DNA of 64,000 nucleotides from Cellvibrio sp. PSBB023 (GTDB lineage Bacteria > Pseudomonadota > Gammaproteobacteria > Pseudomonadales > Cellvibrionaceae): the NCBI RefSeq assembly GCF_002007605.1, contig NZ_CP019799.1, forward strand, positions 1,984,001 to 2,048,000, in the 5' to 3' direction. The position numbers and the translations under genes are program-made. The notes under the pieces are model-generated. The model made no database searches. It saw nothing but the letters and a program-made list of their open reading frames with translations, and was not told the DNA's origin. Positions within the stretch are counted from its first letter, which is position 1. Every line of letters begins with the position of its first letter. Shown in pieces: positions 9,172-21,286 of this stretch.

Positions 9172-10509
9172 TCAGTTGAGCGCAGCCTCAACAGTCGCCG
9201 CCAGTTCCTGCGCCAATTCCTTGACCTGTTTTTTGTCCTCGCCTTCAACCATGACGCGCACTACAGGCTCAGTACCCGATGGACGAAGCAGTACTCTGCC
9301 AGTACCCGCAAGCTTATCCTCAGTGTGCTTAACTGCAGATTGGATCGTCGTATTGCTACTCAAGTCAACGCGCTTTGACATATGCACATTGATCATCACC
9401 TGCGGCAACTTGGTCATTGCTTTTTTGAGGCGATGCAACGGCTCCCCCATAGTCGTTACTGCAAGCAGCACTTGCAGCGCGGCAATAATGCCGTCACCTG
9501 TCGTGGTCACATTGCTGCATACTATATGACCGGAGTTTTCACCGCCTAAACGCCAACCATTTGCTCTCATCAACTCAATAACATAACGATCACCCACCTT
9601 TGCCCGCGCAAAGGGAACATTGAGTTTTTTAAGCCCTAGTTCAAAACCAAAATTACTCATCAAGGTGCCGACAACACCATCGCAACCACCGGCGTATTCA
9701 TGCTGATAAGCCGCAATGATGTACAGCAATTCATCACCATCGACCAACTCGCCCTTGTGGTCTACAAAGACCACGCGATCGCCATCACCATCAAATGCAA
9801 TCCCCAAGTCTGCCCCCAGCTCAACAACCTTTTCTTGCAGGGCTTCTGGCTTGGTGGAACCGCAGCTACGATTGATATTTGTGCCGTTGGGTTCAACAAA
9901 TAAAGGGGTTATGCGTGCGCCCAGCTCAGTAAACACATCAGGCGCGATGTTATAGGTAGCGCCATTCGCGCAATCCAGAACGATATGCATGCCCTTAAGG
10001 TTAAATCCCCAAGGCATAGTGCCTTTGCAAAATTCGATATAGCGGCCAGATGCATCTGCAATACGGCGTGCCTTGCCCAGCTTTTCTGCTGTCGACATTT
10101 GCTGCTCAAGCTGCTGTTCGATGAGGCTCTCCAACTCATCTGGCAATTTACTGCCATTACCGCCAAAAAACTTGATGCCATTATCAACATAGCTATTGTG
10201 TGATGCGCTAATAACTATACCGGCCTGCGCCTTAAAGGTACGGGTCAAATAAGCAACTCCAGGCGTTGGCATTGGCCCCAACAGACCAACGTCTACACCG
10301 GCATTAATCAATCCAGCCTGCAATGCAGACTCAAACATATAACCAGAAATACGCGTATCTTTACCAATCAAAATCATATTTTGACCGTCGAAACGATCCT
10401 TCAATACACAACCAGCAGCCCAACCCAGCTTGAGCATAAAATCCGGGGTAATGGGGAACTCTCCCACCAAACCGCGAATACCATCTGTACCAAAATACTT
10501 GCGAGACAT
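9172..10509 (-). CDS. glmM: Phosphoglucosamine mutase
   Basis: GlmM converts glucosamine-6-phosphate to glucosamine-1-phosphate for UDP-GlcNAc synthesis, feeding peptidoglycan and lipopolysaccharide. The 445-residue alpha-phosphohexomutase has the phosphoserine loop [12 protein letters not shown], metal loop FDGDGDR, sugar-binding GGENSGH and phosphate-binding RPSGTEP. It starts [13 protein letters not shown] as usual for the family and follows folP by about 40 bases in the conserved ftsH-folP-glmM order. Confidence 0.97.
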   Translation of the reverse strand: MSRKYFGTDGIRGLVGEFPITPDFMLKLGWAAGCVLKDRFDGQNMILIGKDTRISGYMFESALQAGLINAGVDVGLLGPMPTPGVAYLTRTFKAQAGIVISASHNSYVDNGIKFFGGNGSKLPDELESLIEQQLEQQMSTAEKLGKARRIADASGRYIEFCKGTMPWGFNLKGMHIVLDCANGATYNIAPDVFTELGARITPLFVEPNGTNINRSCGSTKPEALQEKVVELGADLGIAFDGDGDRVVFVDHKGELVDGDELLYIIAAYQHEYAGGCDGVVGTLMSNFGFELGLKKLNVPFARAKVGDRYVIELMRANGWRLGGENSGHIVCSNVTTTGDGIIAALQVLLAVTTMGEPLHRLKKAMTKLPQVMINVHMSKRVDLSSNTTIQSAVKHTEDKLAGTGRVLLRPSGTEPVVRVMVEGEDKKQVKELAQELAATVEAALN

Positions 10510-10547
10510 ACTTCCTTACTCCGCTATCAATAGGTAGCTGAAACCAA

Positions 10548-11411
10548 TTATGGATTTACAGCAGCAAGAACTTTCAGGACATCAACCGTTTCAGCGACAT
10601 CATGAACACGAATAATAGATGCACCGCGCTCCGCGGCGAGCAGCGCCAGTGCCAAGCTTCCAGCCAAGCGTTGCTCAACTGGTCGACCAAGCAATTGGGC
10701 AACCATGGACTTGCGCGACATACCCACCAACAAAGGCAGCCCCAAGCGCGCGAATTCCGGTAAGCGCTGCAAAAGCGCGAGATTATGCGCGAGCGTTTTA
10801 CCAAATCCAAACCCAGGGTCGAGGAGGATTTGTTCGCGCGCTATTCCAGCAGCGAGACAATCCGTTATTCGCTGCTGCAGAAAACTGGACACCTGCTCAA
10901 CCACGTCACTGTAATGGGGATTTTCCTGCATAGTGTCAGGCTCACCCTGCATATGCATCAAACACACAGGCAAACCTGCCGCAGCAGCAGCTGCAAGCGC
11001 GCCATCACGTTGCAGCGCACGTACATCATTGATTAGGCCTGCGCCATGTCTGGCCGACTCACGGATGACCTGTGCCGAACTGGTATCCACAGATACCAAT
11101 GCACCTAATTTACCTGCAACCGCCTCAACTACTGGCACCACACGTTCCAGCTCCTCCTGCTCCGATACCACAGGGGCCCCAGGGCGGGTGGACTCACCAC
11201 CAATATCTATTATCTGCGCACCTTCCGCTAACATTTGTTCTGCACGGCGCACGGCAAGATCCAGTGATAACCGGTGGTTCTGGTAGTAGCTACCCCCATC
11301 CGAGAAGGAGTCTGGTGTTGTATTTAATATACCCATTACCACCGGACGACTCAGGTCCAATAGATGCTTACCACAGCGCAAGCTGGACACAGAAGAAAAC
11401 ATTGGTTTCAT
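10548..11411 (-). CDS. folP: Dihydropteroate synthase
   Basis: FolP condenses p-aminobenzoate with hydroxymethyl-dihydropterin pyrophosphate in folate synthesis and is the sulfonamide target. The 287-residue TIM barrel has both family signatures: GILNTTPDSFSDGG near residue 30 and DIGGESTRPGA near residue 68, plus LDPGFGFGKT. Start ATG at 11411. It is separated from ftsH by a strong hairpin, so it may be read from its own promoter or by readthrough. Confidence 0.96.
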   Translation of the reverse strand: MKPMFSSVSSLRCGKHLLDLSRPVVMGILNTTPDSFSDGGSYYQNHRLSLDLAVRRAEQMLAEGAQIIDIGGESTRPGAPVVSEQEELERVVPVVEAVAGKLGALVSVDTSSAQVIRESARHGAGLINDVRALQRDGALAAAAAAGLPVCLMHMQGEPDTMQENPHYSDVVEQVSSFLQQRITDCLAAGIAREQILLDPGFGFGKTLAHNLALLQRLPEFARLGLPLLVGMSRKSMVAQLLGRPVEQRLAGSLALALLAAERGASIIRVHDVAETVDVLKVLAAVNP

Positions 11412-11448
11412 AAAAAGGCGGATAGTTTGGTGGGTGGCTATTATAAAA

Positions 11449-11478
11449 CAAGAACCCCGAGCAAGCTCGGGGTTCTTG
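11449..11478 (-). terminator. Hairpin terminator between ftsH and folP
   Basis: Perfect 13-base arms (CAAGAACCCCGAG and its complement) with a four-base loop lie just after ftsH on the minus strand. The T-tract is only partial (TTCTTGTTTT), so some readthrough into folP is likely. Confidence 0.7.
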
Positions 11479-11495
11479 GTTAGCCTATAAAAGGA

Positions 11496-13418
11496 TTAAT
11501 GTGTATTGGCTGGACCACCGATAGGACCTGCCGGGTTATCCCCGGAACTGCCTTTTTCCTTTTCTTCCTTCTCGCGCAAGTGACTGTTGAAATCATCATC
11601 ATTCCAGTCGCGTGGTGGACGTACTTTACGGCGCGCCATCAGATCATCCACCTGATCAGCATCGATAGTTTCATACTCCATTAGTGCGTCTTTCATTGCT
11701 TCCAGAATATCGCGGTTATCTTCAAGGATTTTCTGCGCGCGCGCATAGCACTCTTCGATAATGCGACGAACCTCTTCATCAATATTTTTGGAGGTATCAT
11801 CCGAGTATTGCTGGCTAGCCATACCGGGGTACATTCCTTCTTCTTCACCATAATGAAGAGGCCCAAGCTTGGATGACAAGCCCCACTTGGTCACCATATT
11901 GCGTGCAATCGCTGTGGCACGCTCAATGTCGTTAGATGCACCGGTAGTAATACCGTCTTCACCAAGGGTCATCAATTCCGCAATTCGCCCACCAAACAGG
12001 GTACAAATACTCGACTCAAGCGCACGACGACTCAAGCTGTATTTGTCTGTCTCAGGCAGAAACTGGGTAACACCCAATGCGCGCCCACGCGGGATAATGG
12101 TCACCTTATGAACAGGATCATGCTCTGGCACTATACGACCAACAATGGCATGACCAGCCTCATGATAGGCTGTATTCTCTTTCTCTTTTTCGCTCATCAC
12201 CATGGTGCGACGCTCCGCGCCCATCATGATTTTATCGCGCGCCTTTTCAAAATCTTCCATTGTCACTAAACGCTTATTGCCACGAGCCGCCATCAGCGCC
12301 GCTTCATTCACCAAGTTGGCCAGTTCAGCACCCGAAAACCCTGGTGTGCCGCGAGCAATAACCGAAGCACTGATACGCTCGTCCAGCGGTACTTTGCGCA
12401 TATGCACTTTCAGGATTTGTTCGCGACCACGGATGTCCGGTAAACCGACATACACCTGGCGATCAAAACGACCTGGACGTAACAACGCCTTATCTAATAC
12501 ATCGGCACGGTTAGTGGCCGCAATAATGATCACGCCATCATTGCCTTCAAAACCGTCCATTTCGACCAATAGCTGGTTAAGGGTTTGCTCACGCTCATCA
12601 TGACCACCACCATGGCCACCACCGCGATGGCGACCTACGGCATCAATCTCATCGATAAAAATAATACAGGGGGCTTGTTTCTTTGCCTGCTCAAACATAT
12701 CGCGCACACGACTGGCGCCGACACCGACAAACATTTCAACAAAGTCCGAACCAGAAATGGAGAAGAACGGGACTTTCGCTTCGCCCGCTATCGCCTTAGC
12801 CAGCAAGGTTTTACCGGTACCCGGAGGGCCGACCATCAGTACACCACGAGGGATTTGACCGCCCAAACGCTGAAACTTGGAAGGATCGCGCAGGTATTGA
12901 ACCAGCTCTTGTACTTCCTCTTTGGCTTCATCGACGCCCGCAACATCGGCAAAGGTAGTTTTGATTTGATCCTCACCCAGTAAGCGTGCCTTGCTCTTAC
13001 CAAAGCTCATGGGGCCGCCTTTACCACCAGCACCGCCTTGCATTTGGCGCATAAAGAACCAGAACACCGCGATAATAATCAAAATGGGAAAACTGGCTAC
13101 CAATAGCTGGTTCAGCAGGCTGGGCTGCTCAACTTCACGACCTTTGATGGTCACGTTATGATTGTAGAGATCATCAATCAGCTTGGGGTCCTGAACTTGA
13201 GGGCGAATGGTCTTGAACGTAGAGCTATCTCTGTTAATACCTTCGATAACCAAACCATCAATGGTCACCTCTTTTACCCGGTCATCGCGCACACTGGCGA
13301 TAAAATCCGAGTAATTTAACGTGTTGCTCGCTGACTGCTTGTTGAAGCCCTCAAACACACTAAACAGGACTACGGCGATCACCAGCCAGAGCACGAGATT
13401 TTTGGTTATATCGTTCAA
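11496..13418 (-). CDS. ftsH: ATP-dependent zinc metalloprotease FtsH
   Basis: FtsH is the membrane-anchored AAA+ protease that degrades misassembled membrane proteins and unstable regulators. Two membrane segments (about residues 5-23 and 103-122) flank a periplasmic domain. The AAA module has Walker A GPPGTGKT (about 197-204), Walker [10 protein letters not shown] and the second region of homology; the zinc site HEAGH is near residue 420. Total 640 aa, normal length. The start is TTG at 13418, supported by GAGGA seven bases upstream. In Pseudomonas rlmE precedes it; here it does not. Confidence 0.96.
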   Translation of the reverse strand: MNDITKNLVLWLVIAVVLFSVFEGFNKQSASNTLNYSDFIASVRDDRVKEVTIDGLVIEGINRDSSTFKTIRPQVQDPKLIDDLYNHNVTIKGREVEQPSLLNQLLVASFPILIIIAVFWFFMRQMQGGAGGKGGPMSFGKSKARLLGEDQIKTTFADVAGVDEAKEEVQELVQYLRDPSKFQRLGGQIPRGVLMVGPPGTGKTLLAKAIAGEAKVPFFSISGSDFVEMFVGVGASRVRDMFEQAKKQAPCIIFIDEIDAVGRHRGGGHGGGHDEREQTLNQLLVEMDGFEGNDGVIIIAATNRADVLDKALLRPGRFDRQVYVGLPDIRGREQILKVHMRKVPLDERISASVIARGTPGFSGAELANLVNEAALMAARGNKRLVTMEDFEKARDKIMMGAERRTMVMSEKEKENTAYHEAGHAIVGRIVPEHDPVHKVTIIPRGRALGVTQFLPETDKYSLSRRALESSICTLFGGRIAELMTLGEDGITTGASNDIERATAIARNMVTKWGLSSKLGPLHYGEEEGMYPGMASQQYSDDTSKNIDEEVRRIIEECYARAQKILEDNRDILEAMKDALMEYETIDADQVDDLMARRKVRPPRDWNDDDFNSHLREKEEKEKGSSGDNPAGPIGGPANTH

Positions 13419-13763
13419 GGAAAAATCCTCATAGTTACATCATCTTGGTGGAAGCATCTGTATCCAGCATAGCGCTACGACCTACAGAGTCCCAATGGAA
13501 TTCGCTAATTCTTACACATCTTTGACGTTAAATCGCCGGTTTTTTCCAAGTTTAACCCTTGGCATTTACCACCCATACTCACTTGGCAAAAGCATTGTAC
13601 GGGAGGGATGATTGGGGCCAGGGGCGCCAAAAACAAGGCCAACCGCCAATTATTGCCATGAAACACCCAGGCTTTCACCACTCCTGTGCCCAAATACAAG
13701 CCTTGATAACGAGAATGGAGTAGAATGCGCGCCATTATTTCTTCTATTACTTCAGGTAAGTGT
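13419..13763. other. Divergent intergenic region, ftsH/yhbY
   Basis: This 345-base interval holds the divergent promoters of ftsH (minus) and yhbY (plus). A TAGAAT box lies near 13731 upstream of yhbY. I see no open frame resembling the 23S rRNA methyltransferase RlmE that usually occupies this spot in Pseudomonas-like genomes. Confidence 0.5.
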
Positions 13764-14066
13764 ATGCCGATCAACACCGAGCGCAAAAAACAATTTCGTA
13801 CTATTGGCCACAAGTTAAACCCTATCGTTACCATCGCAGGCAATGGCTTGAGTGATGGCGTTATTGCCGAGCTGAATCGCGCCCTGGATGACCACGAACT
13901 GATCAAAGTAAAACTGGCGATTGCCGAGCGCGACGAACGCAAAGAGCTGGTTGCAGAGCTGCTTGGACTACCCAATGTTGAGTTAATTCAGGAGATAGGC
14001 AAAGTTGTTTTACTCTATCGCCACAATAAAAAAGCCAATCCGAAGCTGTCTAATCTGCATCGCTAG
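13764..14066 (+). CDS. yhbY: Ribosome assembly RNA-binding protein YhbY
   Basis: A 100-residue CRM (CRS1-YhbY) domain protein, known to bind pre-50S particles. Recognisable segments are the basic N-terminus with RKKQFRTIGHKLNPIV, the loop AGNGLSDGV and the C-terminal GKVVLLYRHNKK. I start it at the ATG at 13764 (MPINTERKK) with AGGTAAG upstream; an upstream in-frame ATG at 13725 has no family support. It is transcribed away from ftsH and converges on greA. Confidence 0.93.
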   Translation: MPINTERKKQFRTIGHKLNPIVTIAGNGLSDGVIAELNRALDDHELIKVKLAIAERDERKELVAELLGLPNVELIQEIGKVVLLYRHNKKANPKLSNLHR

Positions 14067-14070
14067 GAAT

Positions 14071-14098
14071 AAAAAAACCGCCCAAAGGCGGTTTTTTT
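14071..14098. terminator. Bidirectional terminator yhbY/greA
   Basis: Perfect 12-base arms (A7-CCGCC at 14071-14082, GGCGG-T7 at 14087-14098) and a four-base loop give a seven-residue T-tract on both strands between convergent genes. Confidence 0.9.
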
Positions 14099-14117
14099 AT
14101 AACTGTATGTCAGCAAA

Positions 14118-14597
14118 CTAGATGTGCTCAACCTTATCTATTTCATAGTCGACATCGCCACCCGGTGTTCTCACTACCACAACATCGCCCTCTTCTTTGC
14201 CGATCAAGGCGCGTGCGATAGGTGAATTCACTGAAATCTTGTTGGCTTTCACATCAGCTTCATCATCGCCCACGATTTGATAGGTCATCGCCTGATCTGT
14301 ATCCAGATTAATCATGGTGACGGTGGTACCAAACAGCACTTTACCGGTATGCGGAATCTTGGTGACATCAATAATTTGGGCATTGGAAAGCTTGCCTTCA
14401 ATTTCATTGATGCGCCCTTCACAAAAACTCTGCTGCTCACGCGCCGCTGAGTATTCTGCGTTTTCCTTCAGGTCACCGTGTTCGCGCGCCTCGGCAATAG
14501 CCTGAACAATACGCGGACGTTGAACCTTTTTCAGGTCTTCCAGCTCAAGGCGCAGTTTCTCTGCGCCTTGTTCGGTCATGGGAAATTTAGTGCTCAT
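14118..14597 (-). CDS. greA: Transcription elongation factor GreA
   Basis: GreA rescues backtracked RNA polymerase by stimulating transcript cleavage. The 159-residue protein has the N-terminal coiled coil with the acidic tip-type sequence ([17 protein letters not shown], about residues 39-55) and the C-terminal globular domain with [14 protein letters not shown]. It follows carB by eleven bases on the same strand, as in the carA-carB-greA operon of Pseudomonas. Confidence 0.97.
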   Translation of the reverse strand: MSTKFPMTEQGAEKLRLELEDLKKVQRPRIVQAIAEAREHGDLKENAEYSAAREQQSFCEGRINEIEGKLSNAQIIDVTKIPHTGKVLFGTTVTMINLDTDQAMTYQIVGDDEADVKANKISVNSPIARALIGKEEGDVVVVRTPGGDVDYEIDKVEHI

Positions 14598-14608
14598 GCC
14601 AGTTCCTT

Positions 14609-17600
14609 TTAAGAGATTCTGTTGTGCAAGTCTTGCAGACGACGCACTTCAATATCTTTCACTTCTTTGAGTGCCATACAAACCGCAAAGCCAGCCGCCA
14701 GGGTGGTGTTGTAATACACGCGATGGTTTTCGGCGCTGCGACGAATTGATGATGAATCGCGGGTAGCCTGACGACCTTCCACGGTATTGATAATCAAGTC
14801 GATTTCATCATTTTTAATCATATCAACAATGTGCGGACGACCTTCCTGCACTTTATTCACGATATGCACAGTCAATCCAGCCTTCTCGAGTACAGCAGCA
14901 GTACCACGGGTAGCAACCAGCTTGAAGCCGAGCTCGGCCAGATCCTGCCCTACGCTCACTATGCCGTCTTTATCCATGTCGCGAACGCTGATAAAGGCTG
15001 TTCCCGAGGTGGGAATACGGTTATTGGCGCCCAACTGTGACTTGCCATAGGCTTCACCGAAGGTATTGCCAACACCCATCACTTCACCGGTTGATTTCAT
15101 TTCTGGCCCGAGGATCGGGTCAACCGCCGGGAATTTGTTAAAGGGGAACACTGCCTCTTTAACACTGAAGTAGTCAGGAATAATTTCTTTGGTGAAGCCC
15201 TGCTCCGCCAATGACATACCTGCCTGACAGCGCGCAGCCACTTTAGCCAGCGACACACCAATACACTTGGAGACAAAAGGAACAGTACGGGATGCACGTG
15301 GATTCACTTCAATCACGTAGATCTTGCCGTCCTGATAAGCCAACTGGGTATTCATCAAACCAATAACACCCAATTCGATCGCCATTTGCTTCACTTGTTC
15401 ACGCATAGCGTCCTGCACATCAGCAGGTAATGAATAAGGTGGCAGCGAACAGGCGGAGTCACCAGAGTGAACGCCACACTGCTCAATGTGCTGCATGATG
15501 CCGCCGATAACCACTTGCTTACCGTCAGATACCGAATCGATATCTACTTCAATCGCGTTATTCAGGAAGTGGTCGAGCAACACCGGCGCATCTTCCGACA
15601 CCTGAACAGCGGTACGCATATAGGTGCGCAGCTCTTCTTCCTTATACACAATCTCCATCGCACGGCCGCCCAACACATAGGATGGACGTACAACCAATGG
15701 GTAACCGACTTTGTCCGCCGCGAGCAGTGCTTCTTCGAGAGAGCGCACAATCGCATTAGGCGGCTGTAACAAGCCCAGCTTGTGGATCATTTGTTGGAAG
15801 CGTTCGCGGTCTTCGGCTTTATCGATTGCGTCCGGGCTGGTGCCGATGATAGGTACACCTTCGGCCTCTAGCGCGCGAGCCAATTTCAGCGGCGTTTGAC
15901 CACCAAATTGCACAATCACGCCAACCGGCTTTTCTTTGTGGACGATTTCCAGCACATCTTCCAGAGTCACAGGTTCAAAGAACAGGCGATCGGATGTGTC
16001 GTAGTCAGTCGATACGGTTTCAGGGTTACAGTTAACCATGATGGTTTCGTAACCGTCTTCACGCATAGCCAGCGCTGCGTGCACACAGCAGTAATCAAAC
16101 TCGATACCTTGACCGATACGGTTAGGCCCACCACCGATAACCAGAATTTTCTTCTTGTCACTCGGGTTAGCTTCACACTCTTCTTCATAGGTTGAATACA
16201 TATAGGCAGTCGAGGTAGAGAACTCGGCGGCACAGGTATCCACACGTTTGTATGCAGGGCGAATATTTAAACCCTGGCGATAATGACGCACGGCTTTTTC
16301 AGTGGCGCCCAACAACAATGCCAAACGCTTATCCGAGAAGCCTTTGCGCTTCAGTCTGAACAGTTGCTCCGCATTCAAGTCGTTGAGTGACTTGCCACGC
16401 AGTGACTGTTCGATATCAATTAACTCTTTGATTTGCACCAGGAACCAGGGGTCGATTTTTGACAGGTTGAATGCATCATCCACACTCAGCCCCATACGGA
16501 ATGCATCGCCCACGAACCAAATACGCTCAGCACCTGGAGTTGCCAGTTCACGGCGAATCTTGGCTTGTCCTTCTTCGCTGGTCACATCTACTTTGGATTC
16601 AAAACCGGCAGAGCCCACTTCCAAACCGCGCAAGGCTTTTTGCAAGGATTCCTGGAAGGTGCGCCCAATGGCCATCACTTCGCCCACAGATTTCATTTGC
16701 GTCGTTAGACGTGCATCTGCTTCACCGAATTTTTCAAAGGTAAAACGCGGCACCTTGGTGACTACATAATCGATGGATGGCTCAAACGAGGCTGGTGTTG
16801 CGCCGCCGGTAATTTCGTTTTGCAGTTCATCCAGGGTGTAACCAATCGCCAGTTTTGCTGCGATTTTTGCAATAGGGAAACCCGTTGCTTTAGAGGCGAG
16901 AGCCGATGAGCGCGATACACGCGGGTTCATCTCGATTACCACCATGCGGCCATCAACCGGATTCACCGCAAATTGCACGTTGGAACCACCGGTTTCCACA
17001 CCGATTTCACGCAATACCGCAATCGATGCATTACGCATGATTTGGTATTCCTTATCGGTGAGGGTTTGCGCTGGCGCTACGGTAATAGAGTCACCGGTGT
17101 GCACACCCATGGGGTCAAAGTTTTCGATGGAGCAGACGATAATGCAGTTGTCGTTTTTGTCGCGAACCACTTCCATCTCGTACTCTTTCCAGCCGAGCAA
17201 GGATTCGTCGATCAACAATTCGTTGGTGGGAGACAGATCCAACCCGCGGGTACAGATTTCTTCAAACTCTTCCCAGTTGTAGGCGATACCGCCACCCGAA
17301 CCGCCCATGGTAAATGACGGGCGAATAATGCAAGGGAAACCAAATTCTTTCGGAACTTCTTTGGCCTCTTCCATGGTGTGAACGATTTTGGCACGCGCAC
17401 ATTCCAAGCCAATACGTTTCATCGCCTGGTCAAATAGATTGCGGTCTTCCGCCATGTTGATGGCTTCTTCTTTCGCGCCAATCAACTCCACATTGTACTT
17501 TTCCAACACACCGTTTTTAGCCAGCGCCAGTGCGCAGTTCAGTGCGGTTTGACCGCCCATGGTGGGCAGGATGACATCGGGGCGTTCTTTTTCGATGATC

Positions 17601-17827
17601 CTGGCAACGGTTTGCCACTCAATCGGCTCAATGTAGGTTGCATCTGCCATGGCAGGGTCGGTCATGATGGTGGCCGGGTTGGAGTTCACCAAAATAACGC
17701 GGTAACCCTCTTCACGCAGGGCTTTACAGGCTTGCGCACCCGAGTAGTCAAATTCACAGGCCTGGCCGATTACAATCGGGCCAGCACCGAGTATCAATAC
17801 ACTATTTATGTCTGTACGTTTTGGCAT
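14609..17827 (-). CDS. carB: Carbamoyl-phosphate synthase large subunit
   Basis: CarB makes carbamoyl phosphate from bicarbonate, two ATP and ammonia channelled from CarA, for pyrimidine and arginine synthesis. At 1,072 residues it has the two homologous ATP-grasp halves: the first begins [22 protein letters not shown] and the second begins around residue 556 with [19 protein letters not shown]-terminal MGS-type regulatory domain (about the last 140 residues) binds allosteric effectors in known homologues. It starts eleven bases after carA. Confidence 0.98.
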   Translation of the reverse strand: MPKRTDINSVLILGAGPIVIGQACEFDYSGAQACKALREEGYRVILVNSNPATIMTDPAMADATYIEPIEWQTVARIIEKERPDVILPTMGGQTALNCALALAKNGVLEKYNVELIGAKEEAINMAEDRNLFDQAMKRIGLECARAKIVHTMEEAKEVPKEFGFPCIIRPSFTMGGSGGGIAYNWEEFEEICTRGLDLSPTNELLIDESLLGWKEYEMEVVRDKNDNCIIVCSIENFDPMGVHTGDSITVAPAQTLTDKEYQIMRNASIAVLREIGVETGGSNVQFAVNPVDGRMVVIEMNPRVSRSSALASKATGFPIAKIAAKLAIGYTLDELQNEITGGATPASFEPSIDYVVTKVPRFTFEKFGEADARLTTQMKSVGEVMAIGRTFQESLQKALRGLEVGSAGFESKVDVTSEEGQAKIRRELATPGAERIWFVGDAFRMGLSVDDAFNLSKIDPWFLVQIKELIDIEQSLRGKSLNDLNAEQLFRLKRKGFSDKRLALLLGATEKAVRHYRQGLNIRPAYKRVDTCAAEFSTSTAYMYSTYEEECEANPSDKKKILVIGGGPNRIGQGIEFDYCCVHAALAMREDGYETIMVNCNPETVSTDYDTSDRLFFEPVTLEDVLEIVHKEKPVGVIVQFGGQTPLKLARALEAEGVPIIGTSPDAIDKAEDRERFQQMIHKLGLLQPPNAIVRSLEEALLAADKVGYPLVVRPSYVLGGRAMEIVYKEEELRTYMRTAVQVSEDAPVLLDHFLNNAIEVDIDSVSDGKQVVIGGIMQHIEQCGVHSGDSACSLPPYSLPADVQDAMREQVKQMAIELGVIGLMNTQLAYQDGKIYVIEVNPRASRTVPFVSKCIGVSLAKVAARCQAGMSLAEQGFTKEIIPDYFSVKEAVFPFNKFPAVDPILGPEMKSTGEVMGVGNTFGEAYGKSQLGANNRIPTSGTAFISVRDMDKDGIVSVGQDLAELGFKLVATRGTAAVLEKAGLTVHIVNKVQEGRPHIVDMIKNDEIDLIINTVEGRQATRDSSSIRRSAENHRVYYNTTLAAGFAVCMALKEVKDIEVRRLQDLHNRIS

Positions 17828-17838
17828 GTCTGCTCCGA

Positions 17839-18999
17839 TTAGGACGCCTTGCGCGCTTGCATCAATTCAATAAAGTGGTCGAATAAGGTATCGGCATCGT
17901 GTGGGCCGGGGCTGGCTTCGGGGTGACCCTGGAAGCTGAACGCGGCTTTATCGGTGCGATGAATACCCTGCAAGGAACCATCAAACAAGGATTTATGAGT
18001 CGCCTTGAGGTTGGCAGGCAAGCTGGATTCTTCCACCGCAAAACCGTGGTTCTGTGCGGTGATCATCACACGCTTGGTTTCCAGATCCTGCACGGGGTGG
18101 TTGCCGCCGTGGTGGCCAAATTTCATTTTGATCGTTTTGGCACCGGACGCCAGCGCCAGCAATTGGTGACCAAGGCAAATCCCGAATACCGGAATATCAG
18201 TTTCCAAAATGGACTTGATGGCCTCAATGGCGTAAGTACATGGCTCAGGATCGCCAGGGCCATTGGAGAGGAATACACCGTCCGGATTCAGCGCTAATAC
18301 GTCAGCGGCAGTGGTTTTGGCAGGCACCACAATGAGTTCGCAATCGCGATCAGCGAGCATACGCAGAATATTGCGCTTAACACCGTAATCGTAAGCCACG
18401 ACTTTGAATTTTTTCGCACCGGCCAACACCTTATGACCTTCGCCCAAAGTCCAGCTACTTTCATTCCAGGTGTATGACTCACTCACCGTCACTTCTTTAG
18501 CGAGATCGAGGCCTTTCAACCCACCGAATGCTTTGGCAGCAGCCAGCGCTTTGGCTTCATCAACGTCATCGCCCGCCATCAGGCAACCGTTTTGAGCACC
18601 TTTGTCGCGTAGGATACGGGTCAAGCGGCGGGTGTCTATATCGGCGATGCCGATGACATTACGCGCTTTCAGATAATCGGAGAGGCTTTCCTGATTGCGG
18701 AAGTTGCTGGCCAGCAGCGGCAGATCGCGAATCACCAGGCCAGTAGCCCAAATACGTTCGCATTCTTCATCTTCGCTGTTGGTACCGGTATTACCGATAT
18801 GGGGATAAGTGAGGGTAACAATTTGCTGGGCATAGGATGGGTCGGTAAGGATTTCCTGATAACCGGTGATCGCGGTATTAAATACCACCTCACCGACAGA
18901 TAAACCTTCAGCACCAATCGCGGTACCACGGAACACACTACCGTCGGCAAGGACCAAAATGGCCTTCTTCGGGGCAGGAAGGGATTCCTGAGTAGTCAA
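17839..18999 (-). CDS. carA: Carbamoyl-phosphate synthase small (glutaminase) subunit
   Basis: CarA hydrolyses glutamine and passes ammonia to CarB. The 386-residue protein has the N-terminal CPSase small-chain domain ([15 protein letters not shown]) and the C-terminal class I amidotransferase with nucleophile Cys in FGICLGHQ and His/Glu in [10 protein letters not shown]. The start codon is TTG at 18999, supported by AGGAGG five bases upstream. dapB, its usual upstream neighbour, is displaced by a DUF808 gene and a strong terminator, so carA must have its own promoter. Confidence 0.96.
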   Translation of the reverse strand: MTTQESLPAPKKAILVLADGSVFRGTAIGAEGLSVGEVVFNTAITGYQEILTDPSYAQQIVTLTYPHIGNTGTNSEDEECERIWATGLVIRDLPLLASNFRNQESLSDYLKARNVIGIADIDTRRLTRILRDKGAQNGCLMAGDDVDEAKALAAAKAFGGLKGLDLAKEVTVSESYTWNESSWTLGEGHKVLAGAKKFKVVAYDYGVKRNILRMLADRDCELIVVPAKTTAADVLALNPDGVFLSNGPGDPEPCTYAIEAIKSILETDIPVFGICLGHQLLALASGAKTIKMKFGHHGGNHPVQDLETKRVMITAQNHGFAVEESSLPANLKATHKSLFDGSLQGIHRTDKAAFSFQGHPEASPGPHDADTLFDHFIELMQARKAS

Positions 19000-19145
19000 A
19001 ACAACCTCCTGAGCTGGTTGGGTTTTGGCTTGGAGAACACCGACAGCACCTTAACAATGGACTGCGGTAATACCCTTAAAGCAAGCTAATAAATCGTTAT
19101 GGATTCGTCACCAGATTCGCACAGACGTTCAGTTTTTTTGGGCTC

Positions 19146-19167
19146 AAAAAGTCAGTCGCACTGACAC
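19146..19167 (-). promoter_or_regulatory. Hairpin with short T-tract in the carA leader
   Basis: On the minus strand GTCAGT-GCG-ACTGAC is followed by TTTTT, about 150 bases upstream of carA. It has the form of a small intrinsic terminator or attenuator inside the leader, but the stem is only six base pairs. I see nothing else firm in the 19000-19240 interval. Confidence 0.3.
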
Positions 19168-19240
19168 GGATAAGGTGGGCGGCGCGATAAGTTATTGAGT
19201 ACAAAGGCAAAATTAATCTGGCTGTAAAACGTCTGGTTGT

Positions 19241-19280
19241 AAAAAAGCGAGATGAAACTCTAATCTCATCTCGCTTTTTT
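19241..19280. terminator. Bidirectional terminator between DUF808 gene and carA
   Basis: Perfect 15-base arms (A6-GCGAGATGA and complement) around a ten-base loop have six T residues on each strand. It closes the DUF808 transcript and insulates carA. Confidence 0.85.
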
Positions 19281-19400
19281 ATGTTCTTGTGCGAACCGTT
19301 TTGTATTCTGTGTCGCCCTATTTTTCAACCGGGCGCAATCTGACCGCGGATTCTACGGGACTCGCGCCTGCCTGTCCAATGGATATTGCCCTAATTAGAG

Positions 19401-20315
19401 TCAAGCACGCGACGGGCGAAATAACTTACCCAAAAGACTGACAACTGCCAGCACCAACGCACCAATCACCACACCTGCCAAGCCATTGAATAGCGACGAT
19501 GTTAGCCAGCCCAGGGGTTCCGTCGCCGCGGCGACAGATTCGACCCAGTGATGGAATAGCGGAATACTGTGAGTCACTATGCCACCACCCACCATAAACA
19601 TGGCAGCAGTGCCCAACACCGACAGTAATTTCATTAGTTTGGGGGCGGCAGCCAATAAAAACTGGCCAAGTAATTGTGCTGCGCCATTGGATTTTTTGCA
19701 CAGATGCGCGCCAAGATCATCCAGCTTAACGATAAGGGCAACAAAACCATAAACCCCAATCGTCATGATGGCGGCAATCGCGACTACCACAGCAGCTTGC
19801 TTGGCGAAGGTCGCGGCGGCAACCGTGCCAAGAGCAATAACGATAATTTCTGCTGAAAGAATAAAATCCGTGCGCACGGCACCTTTTATTTTTTCTTTTT
19901 CAAAGGCAACCATATCGATCGCAGGATTAGCAACAGCGGACATGAGTTCACGATTGCGCTGATCACTTTCCTCTTTGGGATGAAAATAAGTGTGCGCCAG
20001 TTTTTCAAAACCTTCAAAACACAAATAGGCACCGCCGACCATTAGCAGCGGCACAATGAGCCAGGGAATAAATGCACTGATTGCCAAAGCGGCAGGCACC
20101 AGAATTAATTTATTTACTGCCGAGCCTTTAGCGACAGCCCACACAACCGGTAATTCACGCTCCGCTCGCACACCGGCAACTTGCTGCGCATTGAGCGCCA
20201 AATCATCCCCCAAAACACCCGCGGTTTTTTTCGCGGCAACTTTGGTCATTACCGCCACATCGTCCAATACTGTGGCGATATCGTCGAGCAACATCAATAA
20301 GCTGGAACCGGCCAT
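19401..20315 (-). CDS. DUF808 family inner-membrane protein
   Basis: A 304-residue polytopic membrane protein with the family's N-terminus MAGSSLLMLLDDIATVLDD and conserved KTAGVLGDDLALN, then at least five hydrophobic segments. Homologues such as E. coli YedI are of unknown function. The ATG at 20315 matches the family start and has AAGG upstream. It sits between dapB and carA, which are adjacent in Pseudomonas, so it looks like an insertion into an old operon. It is followed by about 85 bases with no recognisable feature and then the terminator at 19241-19280. Confidence 0.85.
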   Translation of the reverse strand: MAGSSLLMLLDDIATVLDDVAVMTKVAAKKTAGVLGDDLALNAQQVAGVRAERELPVVWAVAKGSAVNKLILVPAALAISAFIPWLIVPLLMVGGAYLCFEGFEKLAHTYFHPKEESDQRNRELMSAVANPAIDMVAFEKEKIKGAVRTDFILSAEIIVIALGTVAAATFAKQAAVVVAIAAIMTIGVYGFVALIVKLDDLGAHLCKKSNGAAQLLGQFLLAAAPKLMKLLSVLGTAAMFMVGGGIVTHSIPLFHHWVESVAAATEPLGWLTSSLFNGLAGVVIGALVLAVVSLLGKLFRPSRA

Positions 20316-20330
20316 AACACACCTTGTCGT

Positions 20331-20397
20331 GTAGGTTGGGCAACAATGCCCAATAAGGCTTTTAAACATTTATGTCAGGCATTGCTGCCGAACCTAC
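20331..20397. repeat. Imperfect inverted repeat, REP-like element
   Basis: Arms at 20331-20350 and 20378-20397 (20 bases each) are complementary at 18 of 20 positions, beginning GTAGGTTGGGCA and ending with its near-complement. The 27-base loop is A/T-rich. The arms resemble small dispersed extragenic palindromes; it sits exactly between the DUF808 start and the dapB stop. Confidence 0.6.
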
Positions 20398-20403
20398 GCA
20401 AAA

Positions 20404-21231
<828 letters not shown>

Positions 21232-21286
21232 TTATAAAAATAGTCGCTGTGCTATATCAAAGTTGCATCAAAAAGATGTCAAAAAA

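Noticed and set aside
13505..13975. 156-codon minus-strand frame overlapping yhbY
   Set aside because: Its first part has no protein-like features and the rest is the complement of yhbY, which has clear family motifs on the plus strand.
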